In this document: positions 9,544 through 18,822 of the stretch, piece after piece
How positions within the stretch are numbered: the first letter of the stretch is position 1
How the letters are laid out: the number at the start of each line of letters is the position of its first letter
NCBI GenBank assembly: GCA_016720065.1
Contig: JADJXY010000002.1
Location: 2,059,001-2,123,000 of the forward strand
DNA: 64,000 nucleotides
DNA from: Betaproteobacteria bacterium
GTDB taxonomy: Bacteria; Pseudomonadota; Gammaproteobacteria; Burkholderiales; Rhodocyclaceae
Direction of reading: 5' to 3'
Translations under genes and position numbers: made by a program
Notes under the pieces: generated by a model
Database searches by the model: none
Told to the model about the DNA's origin: nothing
What the model saw: the letters and a program-made list of their open reading frames with translations, nothing else

Positions 9544-11688
9544 ATGTCGGGGGACAGTGGCGAGCTCGGTCGGGAGGAACTCGCATGGCTTCTTGCCAGC
9601 CTGTGCGGCCTGTATCGCGTGCCTTTCGACGCAGCCCTGCTGCAGAGCGCCCATCCGCCGCCCCTGACCCGCGCCACGCTGCACGAAGCGGCCCGGGCCC
9701 TGGGTTTCCGCACGGGGCTCGTCCCCAGCGCCGGCCTGGACTGGCAGCGCCTGCCCCTGCCGGCCCTGGCCTTCCTGGCGCCGGGCGCCGCGGGCGAAGG
9801 CGGCCGGGAGGCGCCGACGGCGAGGCCCGTGCCCATCCTCATCCTCAAGACCGACGGCGCCAGGCTCCTGTTTCTGCGCTTCGGCCAGGGCAGCCCGGAA
9901 ACCCTGCCGGTGGCGGAAGTGGCCCACCGGGGCGAGGCGGAACTCGTCGTCTTTGCCCGGGAAGCGCCGGCCGACGGCCCCGTGCCGGGCTTTGCCGCCC
10001 AGCGGCCGGGATTCGGCTTCGGCTGGTTCGTCCCGCAACTCCTGAAGCACAAGGCCCTGTGGCGCGACGTGCTGCTGGCCAGCCTGGCCCTCCAGCTCGT
10101 GGGCCTGACCACGCCCCTGTTTACCCAGGTCATCATCGACAAGGTGGTGGTGCACCAGACGCGCAGCACCCTCCTGGTGCTGGGCGTCGCCCTCGTCCTG
10201 TTCATGCTCTTCACCGCCGGCATGACCTGGCTGCGCCAATACCTGGTGCTGCACACCGGCAACCGCATCGACGCCGTGCTGGGCAGCCAGGTCTTCCGCC
10301 ACCTGCTGCGTCTGCCGCTGCCCTATTTCGAGCAGCGCCCCACCGGCACCCTGGTGGCGCGCCTGCACGGCGTGGAGACCCTGCGCGAATTCGTTTCCGG
10401 CGCCGCCGTCACCCTCGTCCTCGACCTGCCCTTCCTCATCGTCTTCCTGGCGGTGATGTTCGCCTATTCCTGGCAGCTCAGCCTCATCGCCGTCGGCCTC
10501 CTGGGCACGGTGGCCGTGATCAGTTTTCTGGTGGCGCCGCTCTTCCGCCAGCGCCTCGATCGCCAGTTCATGCTCGGCGCCCGCAACCAGGCCTATCTCA
10601 CCGAATACGTCTGCGGCATCGCCACCGTCAAGGCCCTGCAAATGGAGCCGGATGTGGATAAGAAATACGGCGACTTCCTCGCCCAGTACCTGGCCGCCGG
10701 GTTCTCCACCAAGCAGGTGGGCAACACCTACAACGTCGTCGCCAACGGGCTGGAACAGATGATGACCCTCGCCATCCTCATCGTCGGCGCCCTGCTGGTC
10801 ATGGAGAACACGGGCTTCACCGTCGGCATGCTGGTGGCCTTTCAGATGTTCGCCGGACGCATGAGCCAGCCGCTGCTGCGCCTGGTGGGCCTGTGGCAGG
10901 AATTCCAGCAGGCCAATATCGCCGTGCAGCGCCTGGGGGACATTCTCGACATGCCCCAGGAACCCCACGCCCTGGCGCCCAGCCGGGAAGGCACCGGCGA
11001 GGGCCGTCTCACCCTGCACGACCTGGCTTTCCGCTATTCCGATCACCACCCCTGGCTGTACACCCGCCTGGGCATCGCCTTCAAGCCCGGCCACCTGACC
11101 GTGCTCATGGGCCCCAGCGGCTGCGGCAAGAGCACCCTGGCCAAGCTCATCCTGGGCTTCTACCAGCCCCAGGAAGGGCATATCGCCCTGGACGGCAAGG
11201 ACATCCGCCACCTGGCCGCCAACGAACTGCGCCAGACCTTCGGCGTGGTCCCCCAGGAAACCGTGCTCTTTTCCGGCACCCTCTACGACAACCTGGTCAT
11301 GGCCCATCCCTACGCCAGCTTCGAGGACGTCATCCGCGCCTGCAAGGCGGCCGAGATCCACGAGGTGATCGAGAAGCTGCCCCAGGGCTACCAGACCGAA
11401 ATCGGCGAGCGCGGCACCGGCCTCTCCGGCGGCCAGAGGCAGCGCATCGCCATCGCCCGGGCCCTCCTGAAGCGGCCCAGAATCCTGATCTTCGACGAAG
11501 CCGTCTCGAACCTGGATCAACAGACGGCGGAGCACTTCGCCCGCACGGTGAACAAGCTCAAGGGCCAGGTGACCATGATTTTCATCACCCACCAGATTCC
11601 GCGGGGTCTGCTGGTGGATGAGGTGGTGGATCTGGGGGAGGAAACGGGGCGGCCGGTGGGGGTATTGGAGGGGAAGGTCGAGCAGTGA
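9544..11688 (+). CDS. Type I secretion ABC transporter (HlyB-like ATPase/permease)
   Basis: Inner-membrane exporter predicted to drive one-step secretion of the RTX proteins encoded downstream, with the HlyD-type adaptor at 33.6 kb and a TolC porin that is not in this window. It has 714 residues from ATG 9544. Its parts are an N-terminal C39-like domain without the catalytic cysteine arrangement (typical of RTX exporters), a six-helix membrane domain (about 165-450), and an ATPase with Walker A GPSGCGKST near 522, signature LSGGQRQR near 628 and Walker B ILIFDEA. The frame is open to an earlier Met at 9511, but the later start fits the family better. Confidence 0.93.
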   Translation: MSGDSGELGREELAWLLASLCGLYRVPFDAALLQSAHPPPLTRATLHEAARALGFRTGLVPSAGLDWQRLPLPALAFLAPGAAGEGGREAPTARPVPILILKTDGARLLFLRFGQGSPETLPVAEVAHRGEAELVVFAREAPADGPVPGFAAQRPGFGFGWFVPQLLKHKALWRDVLLASLALQLVGLTTPLFTQVIIDKVVVHQTRSTLLVLGVALVLFMLFTAGMTWLRQYLVLHTGNRIDAVLGSQVFRHLLRLPLPYFEQRPTGTLVARLHGVETLREFVSGAAVTLVLDLPFLIVFLAVMFAYSWQLSLIAVGLLGTVAVISFLVAPLFRQRLDRQFMLGARNQAYLTEYVCGIATVKALQMEPDVDKKYGDFLAQYLAAGFSTKQVGNTYNVVANGLEQMMTLAILIVGALLVMENTGFTVGMLVAFQMFAGRMSQPLLRLVGLWQEFQQANIAVQRLGDILDMPQEPHALAPSREGTGEGRLTLHDLAFRYSDHHPWLYTRLGIAFKPGHLTVLMGPSGCGKSTLAKLILGFYQPQEGHIALDGKDIRHLAANELRQTFGVVPQETVLFSGTLYDNLVMAHPYASFEDVIRACKAAEIHEVIEKLPQGYQTEIGERGTGLSGGQRQRIAIARALLKRPRILIFDEAVSNLDQQTAEHFARTVNKLKGQVTMIFITHQIPRGLLVDEVVDLGEETGRPVGVLEGKVEQ

Positions 11689-11731
11689 CGACGTGGATAT
11701 CCGACTTGGGCATTGGGAAGGAAGGTACGAA

Positions 11732-12835
11732 ATGAAATGGCGATCCGCCGAGAAACAGACATGGTCAACGGCCCTCAAGAGGCCCTTGGCGAGATTGGCC
11801 TCGTGGTTTGGTCGAAGCGGTGCCGGAAGGTTGTGGTCGGAACCGCTGGCACAGGGGGAAGGGCGTACCTACCGATGGCCAGAGCATTGGCCTGAAGTTC
11901 GAGTTTGGATCCGAACGCCGCATGGTCGAACAGATCAATCCAGGGCCGGCCGTCGCCTTTGGTGGCTGATTTTCCTGCCCTTCGCCGCCTGCGGCGAAGG
12001 CTTCCCGCCCGCGGCCTACGACCCACTCAAGGCAGCGCAGTTGAGCGAAACCCGACGGCGCGAGTTCGATGTAGCGCTGGCCAATGAATTGGCAACATGG
12101 AACGCGCTTTCAGCGCGCTGTGCGTTCGACCCTGCGAACCCCCGCGCTCCCTTCCAGTGCCGTGAGAAATTCTTCAGGAGCCTCGCCTCGGAGGGCTACG
12201 AAATCGCCGACATCGTCAGCCAGATTTATTTCCCCAGCCGCGGAATCATCGAGCAGAACCGAGCAGCCTACGAGAGGCTGCGCGCACTCGCCCAGGCTGG
12301 AGATCGTTCTGCCTTGTGTTTCGCCCCCTATGTTTTCGGCCAGATGGGGCAAAAAGAGAACTTGCCCTACACCCTTGAAAGCGAAGCAGCCTTCACAAAA
12401 CAGGGCCGGGCGCTTGGACTGCCCTTGTGCGCCATCAACGAGTTCTACCTGTACTGGAACGGTGACGGCGGCTATCCCCACGATCCGGGGTTGGCGCATC
12501 AGCGCCTGCTGGAAGCGGCGAAGGCGGGGCTTTATTTTGGGCAGAAGCACCTCATGGTGGACTACGCCCGAGAAGGATTTGACAACGTACATACCGTGCA
12601 AAAGGCCCTGTGCTGGGGCCGCCTCGCCGCCCAGCATAGTCGCGAAGCGCGTTACGACTTCTACATCGACCGCCTGCGTGCGGCCGCTCGCGACCCGGGT
12701 GATGCGCGGAAGACCCCCCTGCGCCGGCCACCAGAACTCCGGCAGCTTGCAGACAAGTGGGATTCCCGCATCACACCGGATGACCGCATCGCTACCACTA
12801 TCGAAGACTGCATCCACCTTGAAGAGGAGAAATAG
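11732..12835 (+). CDS. Putative exported lipoprotein with Sel1-like repeats; candidate immunity protein 1
   Basis: Unrecognised protein. The probable mature start is at FLPFAAC, where RRLWWLIFLPFAAC looks like a lipoprotein signal with a lipobox cysteine. About 65 residues precede it from ATG 11732 and look non-native, so the true start may lie near 11950 or a frame break may hide it. The mature part has helical repeats reminiscent of Sel1/TPR (AHQRLLEAAKAGLYFGQKHL, then ALCWGRLAAQHS) and several cysteines. Its stop lies two bases before the next gene, whose ribosome site sits inside its last codons. The position directly upstream of an RTX effector suggests a dedicated partner, possibly immunity. 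That role is inference. Confidence 0.55.
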   Translation: MKWRSAEKQTWSTALKRPLARLASWFGRSGAGRLWSEPLAQGEGRTYRWPEHWPEVRVWIRTPHGRTDQSRAGRRLWWLIFLPFAACGEGFPPAAYDPLKAAQLSETRRREFDVALANELATWNALSARCAFDPANPRAPFQCREKFFRSLASEGYEIADIVSQIYFPSRGIIEQNRAAYERLRALAQAGDRSALCFAPYVFGQMGQKENLPYTLESEAAFTKQGRALGLPLCAINEFYLYWNGDGGYPHDPGLAHQRLLEAAKAGLYFGQKHLMVDYAREGFDNVHTVQKALCWGRLAAQHSREARYDFYIDRLRAAARDPGDARKTPLRRPPELRQLADKWDSRITPDDRIATTIEDCIHLEEEK

Positions 12836-12837
12836 TC

Positions 12838-14484
12838 ATGGCCGAAACTCTGTCTCAACTTTGGCAGCAGCAGCTCGACGCGCTGAACCGTAGCCGTGCA
12901 GTTTACGAAACGACAATTCTGGGTTTGGAGAGAGTATCTACACTGACCTCCGGCCAATTGATCATTCTGCAAAATGCCCAGCGTGGCCTACTCGACGCCG
13001 AATACCGGATACGTGTCTTCCTGGGAACCGACACCCGCTTGCTGGGCGAGGCCGACGGAATCGGCCGGCGTCTTGCCAACGATGATTCCTTGACGCTCTT
13101 CCAGCGCGACCAACTTGAGCGGCAGCAGGCCCAGCTGATTTCTGAGGCCGGAGAGTTTTCCGTACTACGCAGCGAATCAGGGTGGCACGAGCCGGAAGTC
13201 CACACCATTCCCATCGGCAACATGATCTATGACAACCTCGGCAGCCCGCCGATGTGGGACTGGAATTCTCCCGTGGGCCAGGTCGGTCAAGCGGTGGACA
13301 ACTTCCTCAGCACCCTTCAATCCGCGGGCCAATGGGCCGCGGACATCCTCCGACCCTTTACCGGAGGCGCCACCACTCAGGAAACCGCTATCGCCTGCGC
13401 CGGGTTCATCAACTGGGTAGCGGGCGAAGCTTTCGGGAAGCTCTTCACAGCGCCAACCGTGCCCGGCGCAAGCTTTAGTGCGCAGTATTTTTCCAATGGG
13501 CTGTTCGGTGATTTTCAGGGGAAAGCCATTGAAATGTCATTTAATGCCGGGCAGAACACATGCTCGATCTTCTTGCCCAAGGGCGCCTTCAAGCGCCTGA
13601 TCGACGAGTCGGGGCTCGGCGGACGCTCCTCACTGGAATTGGATCTGCTACCGGATACGATCACGATCGAACTGCCGGCGGATGCGGTACGCGATGCCCT
13701 GGCTTTTGAGTCCACTGCGCTCTGGTTGAATGAGGGGCTGGGCAGCACGCCCGAACAAGCCCCTGTGCTCCTTGCCGCTCTCGACGAGAAATATCAGGTC
13801 TACCGGACGTTTACCGATGTCGCGACGACATTCTGGGACGTGTCCCACCACACGACCCCATCTGACGCCCCCACGACAGACCTCTTCGACCTCACCGTAA
13901 CCCCAACCCCCACGGCCACCCAGACCCCCGGAACCGACCCCACCCAATCCCCCAACGCCGATACCAGCACCCTCTTCAACAATGGAGTCTGGACAGTTTC
14001 CGGTGTAGGCGACGTCAACACCGCCACCGGCAACACCCAGGCGGCCAACGCCAACCTGAGCGACGGCTACCGGCCTGCCGCATCGGAAGTGCTCCACTTC
14101 GACGACTGGAACACCGGCGTCGCCGTCTATCCCGACCAAAGCCTCCCCGACCTGGGCGCCTACACCAACAGCCAGGCCAGCGGCGCCAGCCGGGCGCGGC
14201 TCACCGACACCCTGTACCGGGTGGTGGACACCCAAGCCGGTCGGGATGGGGCGGACCTCCTGAGCGATATCGAAAAACTCGGCTTCGCCGATGTGTCGGC
14301 GGTAGACCTCACGCTCGAAAACAAGCCCGCATCGCGGGAGCCGTTTCAATGCAGGCTAACTTCGCACAGCGAAGTTAAGCGGCAAAGCCGCGGCCGAAGC
14401 TACAACCCCTTCCCGGTCAAGGACGTCATCGCGCTGGACAACCGGTCCGGCGTGAAGCTCAACCAGATTTTGTCAACTGTGTGA
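12838..14484 (+). CDS. Orphan RTX-cassette protein 1, N-terminal domain of unknown function
   Basis: A 548-residue modular protein. Residues 1 to about 345 are unique and unrecognised (helical start MAETLSQLWQQQLDALNRS, then a mixed domain). A Pro/Thr linker, TPTPTATQTPGTDPTQSPNA, joins it to the cassette shared with the two following RTX proteins (TLFNNGVWTVSGVGDVNTAT, later RLTDTLYRVVDTQAGRDGAD). The cassette is internally deleted, carries an in-frame palindromic insert (14325-14404) and stops soon after NRSGVKLN, where homology to the full-length copy ends. It lacks the RTX array and secretion C-terminus, so it probably cannot be secreted alone. It looks like an orphan or remnant effector module. 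Confidence 0.7.
   Translation: MAETLSQLWQQQLDALNRSRAVYETTILGLERVSTLTSGQLIILQNAQRGLLDAEYRIRVFLGTDTRLLGEADGIGRRLANDDSLTLFQRDQLERQQAQLISEAGEFSVLRSESGWHEPEVHTIPIGNMIYDNLGSPPMWDWNSPVGQVGQAVDNFLSTLQSAGQWAADILRPFTGGATTQETAIACAGFINWVAGEAFGKLFTAPTVPGASFSAQYFSNGLFGDFQGKAIEMSFNAGQNTCSIFLPKGAFKRLIDESGLGGRSSLELDLLPDTITIELPADAVRDALAFESTALWLNEGLGSTPEQAPVLLAALDEKYQVYRTFTDVATTFWDVSHHTTPSDAPTTDLFDLTVTPTPTATQTPGTDPTQSPNADTSTLFNNGVWTVSGVGDVNTATGNTQAANANLSDGYRPAASEVLHFDDWNTGVAVYPDQSLPDLGAYTNSQASGASRARLTDTLYRVVDTQAGRDGADLLSDIEKLGFADVSAVDLTLENKPASREPFQCRLTSHSEVKRQSRGRSYNPFPVKDVIALDNRSGVKLNQILSTV
14320..14404 (+). repeat. Palindromic element inserted in frame in RTX protein 1
   Basis: About 84 bases absent from the intact copy at 23,436. 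It encodes 28 extra residues (NKPASREPFQCRLTSHSEVK and eight more) without breaking the frame. It contains three hairpins: GCCCGC/GCGGG, TAACTTCGC-ACA-GCGAAGTTA and GCGGC-AAA-GCCGC. The same element is at 18287-18371. Confidence 0.85.
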
Positions 14485-14508
14485 GGCCACCACAGCGAAC
14501 GATGGACT

Positions 14509-15614
14509 TACTAACCTTTGCATAAACAATGTCATTCAGCGGCATATTGGCACTCGGGCTGGCGAAAGAAGGATTTCACCAACCCGGGCAACTTCTGGAT
14601 TCGGCGCAGGGCCCCGAGGGCCAACCGCTTCATCTCGTCTTTGGACTGCACCAGTTGCCGGGCGACCTGGCGTTTCACGTGTGCCCAGACCTGCTCGTCA
14701 GGATTGATCTGGGGCGAGTACGGCGGCAGGTAGAACAGCTTGAGCCTGCCGTTCTGGGCCTCGACGAAGGTCTTGATCAGTTTCGCCTTGTGGATCGGAT
14801 GACCATCTACGATCAGGAACACCGGCTTTTCAGCCCCGATCAGCAGGCGCTTGAGGAATTCCCGGAAGACTTCGGCATTGACCGTGCCGTCGTGCAGCAT
14901 GAAGCGGAATTCGCCTTGCGGACTGACGGCCGAGATCATGTTCAGGGAGAAGCGGCGCCCGGTCACTTCCACCACCGGGGTCTCGCCTACCGGCGCCCAG
15001 GTCGTCCCCGTGTGGTAGTCGGAACGGATGCCCGATTCATCGGCAAAGTAGATCGTCGCTCCGGCGGCCTTGGCTTCGGCACGGATCGCCGGGTAGATTT
15101 CCGCTTCCCAGGCCCGCACCAGGGTCGCATCCTGCTGCCATGCTTGGTAGAGCGGCTTCTGGGCCGAGAAGCCCAACAGCTTCATGATGCGGCTGACCGA
15201 GGCCAGCGAGAGCTTCTTGCCGAATTCGCGTTCGATCAGCGCGGCGATCAGCGACAGCGTCCCACAGACCAAAGGCAAACTTGAATTGCAGCGGGGTATG
15301 GTCTTTCACCGCCTGGGCCAGCCAGCGCATTTCATCCGCGCTTACCTTCGGCGGGCGCCCCGGAATCGGCTTGGACAACAGCGCGTTCTGCCCACCGTTG
15401 GCAAAATCGGCCAGCCAGCGAAAGACACTGCGCACATTGACGCCGTAGGCGGCGGCAACGCTGTTCACGTCCTGCCCCTCACGGATGGCCTTGATCGCCT
15501 GTTGCCGCATCACCGGCAGGGCGGCTCGGCCGTGCTTACGACCGTCGGTAGTTCTTCTGCATTTCATTAGCATATTTTATCATGTTTGTGACAATGCTTT
15601 CTGAAAAGTTAGTA
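14509..15614 (-). mobile_element. IS630-family insertion sequence
   Basis: About 1.1 kb bounded by TA dinucleotides, the target duplicated by IS630/Tc1 elements. Imperfect terminal inverted repeats are visible: left TACTAACCTTTGCATAAACA and, on the other strand at the right end, TACTAACTTTTCAGAAAGCA (about 19 of the first 28 bases match). It lies between RTX pair 1 and pair 2. Its right end is only five bases from the Shine-Dalgarno sequence of the next gene. Confidence 0.85.
14532..15573 (-). pseudogene. IS630-family transposase, frame broken near 15266
   Basis: The N-terminal helix-turn-helix half (GQDVNSVAAAYGVNVRSVFR) ends in LQFKFAFGLW. The DDE half starts in another frame at TLSLIAALIEREFG and contains the catalytic motifs IYFADESG, FLIVDGHPIH and LPPYSPQINPDE. 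Removing one G from the GGG run near 15266 restores a single protein of about 346 residues. Some IS630 elements use programmed frameshifting, but no slippery A-run or similar site is visible at this junction, so mutation or a sequencing error is more likely. Confidence 0.85.
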
Positions 15615-15630
15615 TTTTGAGGAGGCCGAA

Positions 15631-16107
15631 TTGGGAAAAAAAATTTCCATGAAAAAAGAGATGACTTGGCGCTGGTTTGGATTGCCATGGATTTCTATAT
15701 TGGCGCTATCCGGTTGCCTCCACCCTTGTCAATTGAATTTATGCTCGGAATTTACAACAGCAATTGCGTTCATGGGCCACGACGGATACCTTTATATTGA
15801 TGTTCCCGAGCTCAAGGCGAGCCCATCGGCGAAGGTGTTGAATATAGCAGTAACAAAACAGTTTGGTAATGATAATAGTAGTAGGTGTTGCTGGGAAATA
15901 TCATTCCAATCAGGGTCACCTGCGAATATTGTATTTCCGATTAGATACGGACAGAACGCCAATGGGATAAAGACATTGATTTACCCATCTACAATTGAAC
16001 CCGGGGCTTACTTAATTACTGGGGACATCGTGTTCCCTAGTGAGTACCGTAACGCTCGAATTATCGGTAAATTCACGCATGACGGCAGAACAGCATATTC
16101 TGAATAG
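15631..16107 (+). CDS. Small lipoprotein; candidate immunity protein 2
   Basis: Unrecognised protein of 158 residues with a clear lipoprotein signal: a basic start, the hydrophobic stretch WFGLPWISILAL and lipobox LSGC. It is therefore probably anchored in the envelope facing the periplasm. TTG 15631 is well spaced from GAGGAGG at 15619. ATG 15649 (MKKEMTWRW) is the alternative and gives a more typical signal. The DNA is visibly AT-richer than its surroundings, which suggests separate acquisition. It ends 26 bases before the zincin-RTX gene. An immunity role for that effector is inferred from position and predicted location only. Confidence 0.65.
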   Translation: MGKKISMKKEMTWRWFGLPWISILALSGCLHPCQLNLCSEFTTAIAFMGHDGYLYIDVPELKASPSAKVLNIAVTKQFGNDNSSRCCWEISFQSGSPANIVFPIRYGQNANGIKTLIYPSTIEPGAYLITGDIVFPSEYRNARIIGKFTHDGRTAYSE

Positions 16108-16133
16108 TGGAAACCAACAATTAAGGAGGAATC

Positions 16134-18774
16134 ATGGGCATGAGTAGAGGTCTGACTACTGGTGAGATAGATTTGGCGAGATCTGTATTTGGTAATTCAG
16201 TTGATTACGGCCTGGTTGCAATAGAAACCCGCCTGATAGACGGGACAGATGCAGTCACAATATCAAACACCATTTCGTTTCCGGATAGCCAATACAGGCA
16301 AGATTTCTCTACGGCTAGCGCTGGTATTCAAGCTTGGTTTTTGCATGAAGTCTGCCATGTATTTCAGTACCAGCAGTTTGGTGTCAATACCCCCATCGCA
16401 GCAGCTCACCTCGCATTTAAGTATTTTGGCAACTACAGCAAGGCGTATTTTTATTCCATAGAAAGTTCCTTTAGCGAACTAAACTTTGAACAGCAGTGCG
16501 CGGCAGTCGAAGACAGATTCCGATTGGAGCATGGCCTGGATCCAAGGTGGAATGTCGAGTTTCTTAACAACGACCAATCGGGTGTGACCTTAGGCGCATA
16601 CGAGGAGCTACTTGGTGGATTTGACGCAGTTGTGAGAGTTACCAGCGATTTTGTGTTTTCTGGCGATACATCTGTTGAGAATTTGTTCTCATTTCTGTTT
16701 ACCCCAGCGCCTACCCCCACGGCCACCCAGACCCCCGGCACCGACCCAACCCAATCCCCCAACGCCGACACCACCACCCTCTTCGACAACGGCGTCTGGA
16801 GCATTACCGGCCTCGGCAACGTCAACACCGCCAGCGGCAACATTGCCTATGGCAACAACACCCTCACCGACGGCCTGCGCCCCGGCGCCTTTGATCTCAC
16901 CACGGAAATCCTCGGCGCCCAACTGGCCGAGACTTTCCGCACCAATCCGGACCTCGCCCACTCCGTCGTCTGGAACCCGGACGTTCTGGCCGTAGCCACC
17001 AACATCCTCGCCACCGGGGTCTACCAGTGCTTCCCCACTGACCCCCTGGTCCTCGACCTCAACGGCGACGGTGTCAAGCTCACCGCCTTCGGCGAATCCC
17101 CGGTTCTCTTCGACATCGACCACGACGCCAGCGGCAGCCAGGAAATCACCGGCTGGGTCAGTCCCGAAGACGGCATCGTCGTCATGGACCTCAACGGCAG
17201 CGGCACCATCGACGGCATCCACGAAACGCTGTCGGAATACTTCAACGGCAACCCCCGGCACGCTTGGCGAAGCCGGCAGCACCCCCCACGCCAACGGCTT
17301 CGCGGCCCTCAAAACCCTCGACAGCAACGCCGACAATCAATTCACCGCCGCCGACGCCGCCTGGAACGCCGTCAAAGTCTGGCAGGACGCCGACCACGAC
17401 GGCATCACCGACGCCGGCGAACTCAAGACCCTGAACGAACTCGGCATCACCGCCATCGGCCTCAGCCCCACGCTCCAGTCCGGCCTGATCAACGGGGCAA
17501 CGAAATCCTGGCCAGCGGCAGCTTCACCCAGTACGGCCAGACCCAGGAAGCCCAGGCCGCCCGCTTCATCGCCAACCCGGTGGGCAATACTTTCAGCAGC
17601 AGCGTCAGCGGCACCACCGCCCAGGCCGAAGATGGGCAAAGCACCTATGTCTCCCGCCTCACCACCGGAGAAGTCATCGATCTGGCCCAGAAAGGCGTCA
17701 GGAACGCCTACGGCCACAGCGGCGACGACACCCTGCTGGGTGATGCCGGCGCCAACTGGCTGGTGGGCGGGCAAGGCAGCGATGCCTTCGATGCCGGGGC
17801 GGGGACGACATGCTCATCCTCGACGCCGCCGATCAGCAGCAGAACACCCACGCCGGCGAAGGCTTCGACATGGTGCAGGTGGTCGGAGCGCAAGGCGTCA
17901 CCCTCAACCTTGCCCAGGCGGAAATCGAAATCGCCATCGGCAGCACGGGGACGACGTGTTCATCGGCGGCGGAAGGAGCAGCGTCTTCATCCGCGCCAAC
18001 GACGGCGACGACATCGTGATCGGCGGGGCGGCCAACGATGCCCTCTCCGGGCAGAACGGCGCCGACCTGATCGACGGCGGGGCCGGCAACGACATCGTGC
18101 GCGGGGGCCGCGGCCAGGACCAGTTGCTGGGGGGCGCGGGCGACGATCTCCTCCAGGGCGGCCAGGAGGATGACCAACTCCAGGGCGGGACCGGCAACGA
18201 CGTGCTGAGCGGCGGGCAAGGGGACGATCATCTGGACGGCGGCGCCGGCACCGATCTGGCCCAGTACTCCGGGAGCTTCGCCGAAAACAAGCCCGCCTGG
18301 CGGGCGCCGTTTCAGTGCAGGCTAACTTCGCACAGCGAAGTTAAGCGGCAAAGCCGCGGCCGAAGCTACAACCCCTTCCCGGTCAAGGACGTCATCGCGC
18401 TGGCCAACCGAACCGGCCTGAAGCTCATCAAGGTCGCCGACCTGCTCAAGAACGACCGGGACTGGCAGGGCGATACGCTCAAGCTCACCCGCATCAGCGA
18501 CATCGTCGGGGGCTCCCTCGTCGGAACCTACAACAGCACGACCAAGGAATGGACGCCAACCCTCACGGCCAATGGTGAGCTCCAGTTCACCCCCACGGCG
18601 GGCTTCACCGGGGTGATGAGCTTCAAGTACAAGATCGCCGACGTGGACAACACCCCCGGGGCGACGGCCATCCAGATCGGGTCCACCACCCAGGCCGAAA
18701 TGCGCGGGCAGGTCTTCCTCACCACCCCGGACATGCCGACAGACGCCTTGTCTGAATGGAGACTTGCAGCGTGA
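16134..18774 (+). CDS. Orphan RTX-cassette protein 2 with N-terminal HExxH zincin domain, several frame breaks
   Basis: The start ATG follows AAGGAGG. Residues 1 to about 185 form a metallopeptidase-like domain: LTTGEIDLARSVFGNSVDYG, then WFLHEVCHVFQYQQFG with H71-E72-x-x-H75. Similar LTxGE...HExxHxxQ domains occur in secreted or Vgr-linked toxins (recalled family knowledge). The shared linker PTPTATQTPGTDPTQSPNA and the conserved cassette follow: EF-hand/dockerin-like DLNGDG and DADHDGITDAGEL, RTX nonapeptides GGAGNDIV, and part of a cadherin-like domain. It stops at TPDMPTDALSEWRLAA, where the full-length copy continues into its protease domain. Four single-base breaks (about 17248, 17494, 17804, 17945) are exposed by comparison with 21.8-23.8 kb. 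The repaired length is about 880 residues. Confidence 0.72.
16755..18739 (+). repeat. Conserved RTX cassette, copy in orphan gene 2
   Basis: Nearly base-for-base identical to 21771-23811 from TCCCCCAACGCCGACACC to CCGGACATGCCGAC. The main differences are one-base indels in homopolymers and the replacement of about 138 bases by the palindromic element at 18287-18371. Such identity across 2 kb implies recent duplication or ongoing gene conversion. Confidence 0.92.
18287..18371 (+). repeat. Palindromic element inserted in frame in RTX protein 2
   Basis: Second copy of the 84-base element seen at 14320. It encodes ENKPAWRAPFQCRLTSHSEV and following residues in frame. Here the native residues from DYRITRLT to SAVDLTLD are missing upstream of it, so insertion was accompanied or followed by a deletion. 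The downstream junction (YNPFPVKDV) is the same as in gene 1. Confidence 0.85.
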
Positions 18775-18822
18775 TGAAGAAGTTTACACCCACCGAATGG
18801 CTTGATAGTAGGGAGAATCTGT

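Noticed and set aside
9487..11778. Minus-strand open frame of 763 codons
   Set aside because: Antisense of the ABC exporter; no domain is recognisable.
12838..14484. Orphan gene 1 as an ordinary secreted RTX toxin
   Set aside because: It lacks GGxGxD repeats and the conserved C-terminal end, so it is unlikely to be a type I substrate by itself.
15255..15290. Programmed ribosomal frameshift in the IS630 transposase
   Set aside because: No slippery A-run or comparable heptamer is visible at the junction, and one G in a GGG run explains it. Other genes in the window show the same kind of break.
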